NCBI RefSeq assembly: GCF_014207255.1
Contig: NZ_JACHCZ010000001.1
Span: 186,001 to 250,000 of the forward strand
Length of the DNA: 64,000 nucleotides
Direction: 5' to 3'
Source: Pseudomonas sp. JAI120
GTDB lineage: Bacteria; Pseudomonadota; Gammaproteobacteria; Pseudomonadales; Pseudomonadaceae
A model generated the notes under the pieces. It was not told the DNA's origin. It saw only the letters and a program-made list of their open reading frames with translations, and made no database searches. Position numbers and translations under genes: made by a program. This document shows, one piece after another, positions 26,462 through 33,985 of the stretch. Each line of letters begins with the position of its first letter. The first letter of the stretch is position 1.

Positions 26462-27492
26462 GACGTAGCTCCTTCTCGCGATCGGTAGAGGGGCGGTACT
26501 TCCAGCGTTGGCAAAACTACCCGGCGACGCTGATTGAGTGCCTCGATACCGGCTTGGGCGACGATGGCTGCGCAATAGCCGTCCCAGGCATTCGCGGCAT
26601 GGACAGGGAATACGCCTGTGTTGATGAACTCCACGAATGCTTTGTTCTGCAGGCGGTAGGCGTCGGCGAAACGCGGCCGCCAATCGGCAGCGTACCGTTC
26701 AAAGCCTTGAAGACGGGTATTGAAACGAGCATTTACGGGTGTGGCCAGTTGCACGGAACCCAGCTCGCCCACGAGCTCGCCACGCACGTCGTACCCGTAA
26801 TGGGCGTTGTTGTTGATTTCGATGTTCACCAGATGGCCTTCCCGGGTTTCCAGCACCATGAATACCGGAGCACCGGCGCCATCCTCAGACGTGCGGGTAG
26901 GTTGGAACACTGAAATGGCAACGTATTCAGTGTCGAGCACATGACGGGCCACATCGAACTCATGAGGCGCGGAGTTACTGATCGCCATTTGCCCGCTGAA
27001 GTTGGCGGGAGCTTCTACGTTGCGATGGAAATTGTGCATCATCACAGCCCGACCTATCACGCCGTCGCCCAAGGCACTTTTCATTTCCCTGTACGACGGG
27101 TCAAACCGGCGCATGAAGCCCAGTTGCACGAATTGGCGACCCCGGGAGGCCTCTTTGTCGATGACCGCCAGGCACTGGTCCGGGCTTTGAGACAGCGGCT
27201 TTTCACACAGTGCAGGTTTCCCAGCCTCGATGGCTGCCATGGTCAGGACCGCATGGGTTTCGTCCGGGCTGGCGATGATGATTGCATCGACATCGGACCT
27301 TGAAAGTGTGAACAGTGGATCAGTGGAAACGTCAGCGGCGCCATAACGGTCAGCTATCAGCTTCGCTCGCTCTGGCGACGCATCACACACCACATGCAAC
27401 GTGGCTCCCGGAAGGTCCTGGGCAATGATGCGGGCGTGATCTTCCCCCATAATCCCTGCGCCGATAACGGCGATTCGTATGCTCATATTCAA
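26458..27492 (-). CDS. Gfo/Idh/MocA-family oxidoreductase (inositol 2-dehydrogenase-like)
   Basis: A 344-residue NAD(P)-dependent dehydrogenase. The Rossmann motif is GAGIMGEDHA near residue 12, followed by ASPDETHA and the EKPLSQSPD catalytic lysine signature (Lys near 98). The second active-site region is SAPHEFDVARHVL. Inositol dehydrogenases and related sugar oxidoreductases share this layout. It leads the operon with the isomerase and MFS porter. An eight-base gap separates it from a small upstream frame at 27500-27628. Confidence 0.93.
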   Translation of the reverse strand: MNMSIRIAVIGAGIMGEDHARIIAQDLPGATLHVVCDASPERAKLIADRYGAADVSTDPLFTLSRSDVDAIIIASPDETHAVLTMAAIEAGKPALCEKPLSQSPDQCLAVIDKEASRGRQFVQLGFMRRFDPSYREMKSALGDGVIGRAVMMHNFHRNVEAPANFSGQMAISNSAPHEFDVARHVLDTEYVAISVFQPTRTSEDGAGAPVFMVLETREGHLVNIEINNNAHYGYDVRGELVGELGSVQLATPVNARFNTRLQGFERYAADWRPRFADAYRLQNKAFVEFINTGVFPVHAANAWDGYCAAIVAQAGIEALNQRRRVVLPTLEVPPLYRSREGATS

Positions 27493-27499
27493 CTACCTA

Positions 27500-27628
27500 T
27501 CAATGGGCGAAAGTCATCAACGCGGCGTCGAACTCGCGAGCGTGTTGATTGAGAAAGGCGGTGCACAATGGGGCAAAAGCGGCGTAGCCGCGGCGGTCGA
27601 AATCAACCGATGGGGACGAGTTACTCAT
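27500..27628 (-). CDS. Possible 42-residue protein at the head of the sugar operon
   Basis: A short frame MSNSSPSVDFDRRGYAAF ending ...DAALMTFAH. The start ATG at 27626-27628 has an AGGA site eight bases upstream. Its stop lies eight bases before the dehydrogenase start codon. No family is recognised. It may be a leader, a genuine small protein or the stump of a longer gene. The spacing and ribosome site are the only support. Confidence 0.4.
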   Translation of the reverse strand: MSNSSPSVDFDRRGYAAFAPLCTAFLNQHAREFDAALMTFAH

Positions 27629-27717
27629 GGGGCGATCCTGGCGGTTTGTTGTGTTTGTTATGCCTCGATTATTAGCACCGAAAAAGCAATCATCAAGCAG
27701 CGCCATAGGCGGTTTAT

Positions 27718-27809
27718 GATGTAAAACACCTCAAATACGAAGATGCTTTCATGCCTGTCATTGCTCTTGAAACAATTATTAGCAATGCGTATATGGTGTA
27801 AATAACATC
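27718..27809. promoter_or_regulatory. Two related palindromic sites between the LacI gene and the sugar operon
   Basis: GATGT-AAA-ACACC at 27718-27730 and GGTGT-AAATA-ACATC at 27795-27809 have the same pair of half-sites (GGTGT/ACATC) in opposite orientation with different spacers. They straddle the divergent promoters. LacI-family proteins often bind two such palindromes, so these are candidate operators for the adjacent regulator. Confidence 0.55.
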
Positions 27810-27826
27810 AAAAAAGGGCTGGCTAT

Positions 27827-28852
27827 ATGACCATGCAAACATCGGCGCGTTTATGGAAGGGGCCCACTGTTCAACAGGTCGCCAAGGTGGCCAGGGTCGG
27901 GGTAGCGACCGTTGATCGTGTGCTGAATAACCGTCCTGGCGTACGGGAAAACACCCGTCTGAAAGTGCTGGCGGCGCTGGATAAGCTAAAGAAAGATTTG
28001 GCTGACGGCATGGCAACTTTGCAGATCAAGCTATTTTGCGATTCGGGTGAAACCTTCAATGCTACGTTGGCCGGTGCCGAGGCGTTGGTGAACGCTTCGA
28101 CACCTGGCGTCGTCGTGCATGGCTACTATGTACCGACTAACCAGGTCGATCCCGCCACTTTTGCTGATCAGGTTCAGGCTGAGGGCGCCTCAGCGGATGG
28201 TGTGATCGTCGTATCGCGCGAGCACCCGGCGATCAACCGAGCGATTCGCAAACTGTGCAGCCTGGGTATCCCCGTCGTGTGCCTGACCACCGACCTGCCT
28301 AACTCCGGGCGTAGTGCTTACGTTGGCAATGATCAATATGCGGCGGGTAGTGTCGCCGGATTGCTGATCGGCAATGCTTTACCTAAAAAGCCCGCGAAAA
28401 TCCTGCTGGTGACCAGTGTGCCGTTTCGCTGTCAGCAGGAGCGGGAGATGGGGTTTCGCAGGGTGCTCCGTTCCGAGTTTCCGTATCTGAAAATCGACGA
28501 ACGAGTGATGTCCGACGATCGCCCTCAGACCACGACTGAACAATTGACGCGCTATTTTTCCAAGCACAACTATCCCGCAGCCATCTACAACGTGGCCGGC
28601 GCCAATCGGGGTGTTGCTCAGGCCATAGAGACTATTGCGGCTGAGGATCGGCCTATTTTTGTCGGTCATGAGCTGACGGTTCATACGCGGGCGATGCTTG
28701 AGTCCGGCGTCATGGATTATGTTATCTCTCATGATTTCGTTGGCGAGACTGCCGCAGCGGTGCGCTGGATACGAGGAGCGATTGAGGGAGCGGTGACAAC
28801 GCCACCTTCAACACAGATCTTGATTCACACCCGATACAACTGTGGTGCGTAA
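27827..28852 (+). CDS. LacI-family transcriptional regulator
   Basis: A 341-residue repressor. The N-terminal helix-turn-helix is TVQQVAKVARVGVATVDRVL (about residues 14-33), with the hinge helix following at RLKVLAALDKL. The rest is a periplasmic-binding-protein-like sugar domain with VIVVSREHPAINRAI and PVVCLTTDLPNSGRSAYVG. It is divergent from the dehydrogenase/isomerase/porter operon, with paired palindromes between them. Inositol or a related sugar is the likely inducer, by context. Confidence 0.92.
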   Translation: MTMQTSARLWKGPTVQQVAKVARVGVATVDRVLNNRPGVRENTRLKVLAALDKLKKDLADGMATLQIKLFCDSGETFNATLAGAEALVNASTPGVVVHGYYVPTNQVDPATFADQVQAEGASADGVIVVSREHPAINRAIRKLCSLGIPVVCLTTDLPNSGRSAYVGNDQYAAGSVAGLLIGNALPKKPAKILLVTSVPFRCQQEREMGFRRVLRSEFPYLKIDERVMSDDRPQTTTEQLTRYFSKHNYPAAIYNVAGANRGVAQAIETIAAEDRPIFVGHELTVHTRAMLESGVMDYVISHDFVGETAAAVRWIRGAIEGAVTTPPSTQILIHTRYNCGA

Positions 28853-28960
28853 GGTCACGTTGCGGTCGGTATCCAATTTTGTACTTCGACCACTGCGTCC
28901 TCGATGCCTACATAAAAGCGTATGGGACAACCTGGTGGCAGGCCTGCAAAAGGAGGTTCC

Positions 28961-29863
28961 CTACGACTCAACCGTCGTTGTTTTCTTCGCTTCGTCTAGC
29001 ATCCATTGAGCAAACGCTTGTATTGGCTCTCTGCTCAATGCGATGGGCTCGGGGAGGATGAGACAGAAGGTTTTGGAAGTGGTTTTCCCCTCTGGCCACG
29101 GAGCGACCAGACGTCCTAACGCAAGTTCGGTTTCAACGTAAAGACGCGGGACCAGCGCAACACCGAGGCCGGCCAATGCAGCCTCGATCAACATGCCGTG
29201 AAGATCGTGGCGTGCACCAATCGCTGGATTGGTAAGTGGGATCCCCGTTTCCAGGGAATAGCGCTGCCAGGCATCCGGGTTCTGGCGTCGGTGCAGGCGT
29301 GGAAGCTTGTCCAGTGTTGCTGCTCCTGTGCTCTCCTGGAGCAATGCAGGATGACAAACAGGAACCAGCACTTCATGCAAAAGGTGGTGAGTCCGCATCC
29401 CCGTCCAGGCTGGGTGCTCGAAATGGATGGCAGCATCGAATCCGCTCCCGGCGAGAACGAAGGGGTCCATGCGCTCAGCCAAATGCACAGTGATGTTCGG
29501 GTGCTTTTGCTGGAATCGTGTCAAGCGAGGGATGAGCCATCGCATCGCGAAAGTCGGGATAGTGGCGATGTCCAGGCTCGCGCCATCGTTCGGCTGCCCC
29601 ATTAAGTACTGACTGTCCCGATCCAAGCGGTCCAGCGATTCGCGAACTTGGGCCGCGTAGCGTTCCCCGTTGGGCAGGAGCCGGACACGATTGCCGACTC
29701 GCTCGAATAGCGCGACACCGAGGAAGGCTTCCAGCCGGCCAATCTGGCGACTGATGGCGCCTTCAGTCAAAGACAGTTCCTCTGCCGCGCGCGCGAAGCT
29801 GCCGTGACGAGCGGCCGCTTCGAATGCTGTCAATGCCGTGCTGCTCGGGATTTTCTTTCGCAT
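28961..29863 (-). CDS. LysR-family regulator, GcvA-like
   Basis: A 300-residue regulator with the N-terminal winged helix (LTAFEAAARHGSFARAAEEL, then TEGAISRQIGRLE) and a LysR substrate-binding domain with DIATIPTFAMRWLIPRL and the FDAAIHFEHPAW stretch typical of the GcvA/AmpR branch. It is divergent from a three-gene operon starting at 30022, with 158 bp between the starts. It is the probable inducer-dependent regulator of that operon. Confidence 0.9.
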   Translation of the reverse strand: MRKKIPSSTALTAFEAAARHGSFARAAEELSLTEGAISRQIGRLEAFLGVALFERVGNRVRLLPNGERYAAQVRESLDRLDRDSQYLMGQPNDGASLDIATIPTFAMRWLIPRLTRFQQKHPNITVHLAERMDPFVLAGSGFDAAIHFEHPAWTGMRTHHLLHEVLVPVCHPALLQESTGAATLDKLPRLHRRQNPDAWQRYSLETGIPLTNPAIGARHDLHGMLIEAALAGLGVALVPRLYVETELALGRLVAPWPEGKTTSKTFCLILPEPIALSREPIQAFAQWMLDEAKKTTTVES

Positions 29864-30021
29864 AAGCGTTTCCGTTGTGAAGATGGCGATCCAGCTTAGC
29901 TTGATCTTTTGTCACTGAAGCGTACCGAATAATCGTTTTATGCGCCGAGATCAAGGTCATACGATGATGAGACATCAACAAAGAGGGCCGGACGTACAAG
30001 AAGTCCGGTAGCGAGTGATCC

Positions 30022-30567
30022 ATGATCTACACCGTAGAGTGCAGCTTTGCCGACCCAGCCAGCGAAGCAGAGTGGAATGATTTCTATAGCCTGGAAAAGC
30101 TACCCGCGCTTATTTCCGTGAGCGGGTTCCATACCTCGCAGCGCTTCAAGGCGTTGAGCACGGGTTGCCCTGTCTACCTTGCCGTGCATTCGATCGACGG
30201 TCTGGCCGTGCTTGAGGGCGATGAGTATCGCCAGAAGGGCGGGGGCAACTTCGCACGTTGGCAGCAGCACATCACCGATTGGCACCGCAATCTTTACGGC
30301 GGCCTTGAGCGTGCACCTGCCATCGGTGAAGGCGAGCATCTGATCGTGAGCGCAGTCGGTCCCGAGCCGCTCATCGAGATGGGGCTCACGCCTGAGCAGA
30401 TGTGGGCTGTCGCATTGGAGAAGTGTCCTGAAAACAGGTGGCTGGCGAAGCTGGATAGCGCCATTAGTCTTGGTTTGAATGCGCTTCCCAAGGGCGTGCA
30501 TCTCTATGCCCCGATGACCGCGCAATTGACGAGTCACGACGGCACAGTGCCGCAGACCCAGGTGTAG
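30022..30567 (+). CDS. Unrecognised 181-residue protein, possibly dimeric alpha-beta barrel
   Basis: I do not recognise a named family with certainty. The N-terminus MIYTVECSFADPASEAEWND, then FYSLEKLPALISVSGFHTSQRF, resembles EthD-like or other ferredoxin-fold barrels, in which a first beta strand is followed by an acidic helix and a histidine-containing loop. A second half from residue 95 (GEGEHLIVSAVGPEPLI) may repeat the fold. It is the first gene of a tight plus-strand operon, followed after four bases by a tautomerase-like gene and then a metallo-hydrolase. The LysR gene is divergent. A role in degrading a small organic compound is likely from context only. Confidence 0.6.
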   Translation: MIYTVECSFADPASEAEWNDFYSLEKLPALISVSGFHTSQRFKALSTGCPVYLAVHSIDGLAVLEGDEYRQKGGGNFARWQQHITDWHRNLYGGLERAPAIGEGEHLIVSAVGPEPLIEMGLTPEQMWAVALEKCPENRWLAKLDSAISLGLNALPKGVHLYAPMTAQLTSHDGTVPQTQV

Positions 30568-30571
30568 GACC

Positions 30572-30898
30572 ATGCCTAACCTGACGATCTTCATCCAGGC
30601 GGAAAACATGCCGCCCGAAGCGTATCTGTCGGAACTCACTGAAGAATGTACTCGGCTTTGCACGGATGTCCTCCAGGCTACGTTGGACAACGTGCATGTC
30701 ATCTATGTCTCAGTTCGCCAAGGGCGCGGGCATCCTGCTTACGCGGAAATCAGGTACCGCCTCGAACCGCTCCGAACGCCATCAGTCATGGACGCCTTCA
30801 CGGCGCGATTGGAGGTGACCATAAAGCGCCATACAGGGCTAACGGCGCGCATCCGTTGCTTCGGCTATTCGCCCCTCGCCATCTACGCGCGGAACTGA
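30572..30898 (+). CDS. Tautomerase-superfamily protein
   Basis: A 108-residue protein starting MPNLTIFIQAENMP. Removal of the initiator methionine would expose the N-terminal proline used as catalytic base or acid in the 4-oxalocrotonate tautomerase superfamily. The beta-alpha-beta layout with DNVHVIYVSVRQGRGHPAYAE fits. It is longer than classic 62-residue tautomerases and may be of the cis-CaaD or MSAD-like length class. It lies between the barrel-like protein and the metallo-hydrolase, four and 21 bases away. Confidence 0.65.
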   Translation: MPNLTIFIQAENMPPEAYLSELTEECTRLCTDVLQATLDNVHVIYVSVRQGRGHPAYAEIRYRLEPLRTPSVMDAFTARLEVTIKRHTGLTARIRCFGYSPLAIYARN

Positions 30899-30919
30899 TG
30901 ACGCGCAAGGAGTACCGCA

Positions 30920-31759
30920 ATGAGCGACATGAAATTTCCGGGCCAGCAGATCGGCGAGTTTTCGATTACGGCCCTCAGTGACGGATACCTTTGCGCAAGT
31001 CTGGATCTCCTCTCGAATATCGATCCTGCGGAGGCGTCCAAGTTGCAGCAGGACGCAGGCGTGAGCGACCCATCCTCGATCCACATCAACTGTTACCTGG
31101 TGCGTGGAATGGGCCGCACGATCCTCATCGATGCGGGGGCTGGTGGTTTCAAGCAGTGGGGCGGCAAGCTAAAGGCGAATCTCGCGCTCGCTGGCGTGCA
31201 ACCCGCTGACATTGACACCATTCTTCTTACCCATGCACATCCCGACCATGTTGGGGGCCTGCTTGACTCTTCAGGGGAAGCAGCCTTTCCCGATGCAGAG
31301 CTAGTCGTCCACCAGCGTGAGGTTTCTTTCTGGGAGGACGATGGCAATCTCAGTCGAGCAAGTGAGCGTGCTCGTGGCAACTTCCTTTTTGCTCGGAAGG
31401 TGTTCGATCAGTATCGGGAGAAGACGCGCATGTTTACTGATAGCGAAGTTCTCCCTGGCATTAGTGCGATGCCCCTTCTGGGGCATACCGCAGGACATTC
31501 CGGTTATCGTCTCGATTCCAATGATCGTAGTCTGCTGGTTTGGGGAGATATCGTTCATTTCCCCCAAATTCAGATTGCTCGTCCCGACGTATCCATTGCA
31601 TTCGACCAAGATCCGCTTCTTTCCGCCGAAACACGATCCAAACTATTGAATGTTGTTAGCTCGGATAAGATTCTTATCGCTGGTATGCACCTTGGCGAAC
31701 TCGGATTTGCACAGGTCGAGCGGATAGGTAAAACCTACAAAATTTCCTACGAAACTTAG
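30920..31759 (+). CDS. Metallo-beta-lactamase-fold hydrolase
   Basis: A 279-residue hydrolase. The zinc-binding signature THAHPDHVGGL is near residue 105. Further ligands are in LLGHTAGHSGYR (His) and LLVWGDIVHF (Asp). The layout with INCYLVRGMGRTILIDAGAG resembles lactonase-like members of the fold, such as AHL lactonases and related hydrolases. Third gene of the LysR-linked operon, so hydrolysis of a lactone or ester in a catabolic route is plausible. No signal peptide is seen. Confidence 0.88.
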   Translation: MSDMKFPGQQIGEFSITALSDGYLCASLDLLSNIDPAEASKLQQDAGVSDPSSIHINCYLVRGMGRTILIDAGAGGFKQWGGKLKANLALAGVQPADIDTILLTHAHPDHVGGLLDSSGEAAFPDAELVVHQREVSFWEDDGNLSRASERARGNFLFARKVFDQYREKTRMFTDSEVLPGISAMPLLGHTAGHSGYRLDSNDRSLLVWGDIVHFPQIQIARPDVSIAFDQDPLLSAETRSKLLNVVSSDKILIAGMHLGELGFAQVERIGKTYKISYET

Positions 31760-31845
31760 CGGCTGTTCGAGATGCCTACGATGCATCGGCTGCGGCGAAT
31801 GAGGTCATTGATCCCACAGCGCCTACTGCGGTGCTGCTGGCGATT

Positions 31846-32175
31846 TGGGCATCGGCGCAGTCGTTGCCGTTGATGGTACTGCTGACGGGCATGCTGGGTG
31901 CGTTGACCTATGTGGCGGTACCCGCTTTGCAGGCGCGGGTGATCGAGTTGTCGCACACCCACGCGCCGCAGGCACCCGCAGTGGCGGCTGGGCTGAACAT
32001 CGCCGGCTTCAATGGCGGCATCGCGCTGGGTTCGCTGCTGGGCGGGGCCAGCCTGGAGGCGATGGGGCTGACCAGCACAGCCTGGGTCGGTGCGATTGTC
32101 GTGGGCCTGGGGATCGTCTGGATGCTCTGGCAGATGCGAGAAAACCGTGCTGAACGCACCGAAGTGCCTGGATGA
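31846..32175 (+). pseudogene. C-terminal stump of an MFS transporter
   Basis: The plus-strand frame ASAQSLPLMVLLTGMLGAL, followed by VPALQARVIELSHTHAPQAP and NIAGFNGGIALGSLLGG, is the last third (TM9-TM12) of an AraJ-like MFS efflux protein. The stop is at 32173-32175. The N-terminal eight membrane segments are missing and the frame upstream (VRDAYDASAAANEVID) is unrelated. It marks the left edge of a zone of gene remnants. Confidence 0.75.
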
Positions 32176-32205
32176 GGGGATAGCGATGGAGCTTCGTCAC
32201 ACTTG

Positions 32206-32313
32206 CTCGGCATCTGCCTGGCCCTGGCTTCGGCTTTTTTCTACGCCGTGGTGGCGGCGGGCATGAATTTTGGTTGGCCGCTGGGCCGTGCCCCGCGTCA
32301 GGAAGTGACCTAG
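32206..32313 (+). pseudogene. Deletion derivative of an EamA/DMT exporter gene
   Basis: The frame LGICLALASAFFYAVVAAG joins directly to MNFGWPLGRAPRQEVT and a stop. In the intact exporter at 8600-9493 these two segments are about 110 codons apart. Each is preceded there by the direct repeat TGGCGGCGG (9099 and 9429, 330 bp apart). The remnant carries one copy of that repeat, as expected for a slippage or recombination deletion. The 5' half is also missing. Confidence 0.85.
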
Positions 32314-32607
32314 GGCTGGGCGCGACACCACACGCCATCTGAACCATCGTTAAATCAAGGGAGTTGATCGCGACTGTGATCTTGTGTGGCCTGGGAGGCT
32401 GCCTTCCGCCTCAGATAATTGACAATCAGTAAATTTCCAGAGGGCTGGATACCACGCCCGAATGGATAGAATCGCGCACGGGCATTCGTAAGCGTCGAAT
32501 GGTCAGTGATGGGTTGAGCGTGTGACCGCCGTGGATAGCAGGATTGACCTGGGTGGTGTTCCAACTCAGCTACCTGTGGCTGTGGCTGGTGCTGTCATAT
32601 GACCTTG

Positions 32608-32798
32608 CGGATTACCGGGAAAGGCGCTCTTGATCTTCATGAAAAAGAATTCGCTATCCCGGTAACCGTACGCCATCCGCTTGATGACCTTGCGGGGGGC
32701 TTGTCATGACGCAACCGGTTAGCCTCGTCGACACGGACCCTATCAATCACTTCTCGGCCATATTTGGCCACCACATGGAAGAGGTCGTAGACCACTCG
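32608..32798 (-). mobile_element. Remnant of an ISL3-like transposase gene
   Basis: The minus strand reads RVVYDLFHVVAKYGREVIDR, then VRVDEANRLRHDKP. After a run of six C residues that shifts the frame it continues RKVIKRMAYGYRDSEFFF and MKIKSAFPGNP. Both pieces match ISL3-family transposases from memory, but in an intact copy they are separated by more than 100 residues including the final catalytic region. So this is an internally deleted, frameshifted fragment. ATGACCTTGCGG occurs twice (32599-32610, 32684-32695), possibly linked to the rearrangement. No terminal inverted repeats are seen. Confidence 0.65.
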
Positions 32799-33064
32799 TG
32801 TGTTGGGACTGGATCGTTGATGTGGCCAAAGAAATGGGGCTGCGTGGCGCGACCCTCTCTACAGGTATCGGGGGGGGTGGGCATACCGGACGGTTGCATT
32901 CCTCGCATTTTTTTGAAATGGCGGATCAGCCGACCGAGATTCGCATGGCTATCACCGAGGACGAATACGAAAGGTTGTTCAAGCGGTTGGAGCTTGAGGA
33001 AATCTCCGTGTTTTACATAAAGACCCCAATCGAAATGGGCACCGTCGGCAAAAAGGCCAACTAG
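32799..33064 (+). pseudogene. 5'-truncated DUF190 (PII-like) gene
   Basis: The frame from about 32799 reads DWIVDVAKEMGLRGATLSTG, then GRLHSSHFFEMADQPTEIRM and the ending VFYIKTPIEMGTVGKKAN. This is the DUF190 family, a PII-like fold often encoded with CrcB fluoride channels or other ion transporters. The first 25 or so residues are replaced by the transposase remnant. A GTG near the junction has no convincing ribosome site, so I treat it as broken. Confidence 0.75.
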
Positions 33065-33480
33065 CCTCACCCCTCATTAGAATCCTGGGGTTATGAATAT
33101 GAGCTATGCGGAGGATACGGTTCGCCTAGCTATCTTCAGTGCTACGAGACATTGACCACGGCTCGTCCAGGCTGGTCGTTGCTATCAATGATTTTGAAGA
33201 GGGCATTGTAGAAGGCGATTGCTTGATCGCGAAATTCATCATGAAGAAGCAAAGCGATACTTCTTAGGTCAATGGGGGTGGGCAAAGCCGCGAAGGTTGG
33301 GGTACCGACCACTCGCGCCGGGCACCCTTTCGGGTGCCCGGCGCGACCCCGCCCATAACGCAGACAACGCGATAGCATGTGCTTCATGGTCGGCTACGGG
33401 CAAAGCTCAATCAAAATTTTTCCAGAGTACCCATCTTTGATAATCCAGTTGTGGGGCCGTGCTTTCAAGCAATTCACGAT
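33065..33480. other. Stretch without a recognised gene, containing a strong hairpin
   Basis: Around 400 bases. A minus-strand frame ending ...DEFRDQAIAFYNALFKIID may be a coding remnant but I cannot name it. The perfect hairpin TCGCGCCGGGCACCC-TTTC-GGGTGCCCGGCGCGA is at 33313-33346 (15 bp arms, 4-base loop). It has no T-tract, so it is either a repeat element or a structured RNA rather than a standard terminator. Confidence 0.6.
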
Positions 33481-33483
33481 CTC

Positions 33484-33918
33484 TTATTTGACTAAGGTGA
33501 TTGGTACATCCGAGAGCTGAATCACCTTGGCCGCGACAGAACCCAGAAAGATCCCCGCCAGAAAACCATTACCATGTGAGCCTAGAATGATGCTGTCACA
33601 TCCTAAAGAATGTGAGCACGCCACGATTTGGCTTGCTGCATCGCCTTGTAACATATGAAGTGTAAATGCAATCCCTTCCTGTTTCAGAAGCCCCTCAGCT
33701 TTTTGTGAGTCCTCAGCACTTTTGTCACCGTAGTAACGATCAATCTCATCTTCGCTCATGTCGTGTGCGATTCGAGTTGGTAAAAGTGACTGCACATTAA
33801 CCAGATGTACCTCAACGCTCCCGCCGAGCAATCCGCCATCTTGGATCAGCCCGATAAGGTAACGAATCGCGCGCTCCGAATGCTCGGAACCATCGACAGC
33901 TACAAGTATTTTATGCAT
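33484..33918 (-). CDS. Universal stress protein, single UspA domain
   Basis: A 144-residue UspA-fold protein, MHKILVAVDGSEHSERAIRY at the start. The ATP-binding loop GSHGNGFLAGIFLGS obeys G-2x-G-9x-G(S) exactly and ends with VAAKVIQLSDVPITLVK. Nucleotide binding is therefore likely. It is 67 bp downstream of the P-type ATPase gene on the same strand and probably cotranscribed. It forms part of an ion and stress gene block together with NhaA, TerC and another Usp. Confidence 0.93.
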   Translation of the reverse strand: MHKILVAVDGSEHSERAIRYLIGLIQDGGLLGGSVEVHLVNVQSLLPTRIAHDMSEDEIDRYYGDKSAEDSQKAEGLLKQEGIAFTLHMLQGDAASQIVACSHSLGCDSIILGSHGNGFLAGIFLGSVAAKVIQLSDVPITLVK

Positions 33919-33985
33919 TTTCTAAACCCTCTTTCAGTGGCATGGAGATGCTTGTCGTAAGGGGATTGCTAGCTTGCAACCCGCT

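Noticed and set aside
32598..32704. A CRISPR-like or tandem array suggested by the repeated ATGACCTTGCGG
   Set aside because: Only two copies, 85 bp apart, both inside a transposase remnant where they can be explained by coding similarity or a deletion.
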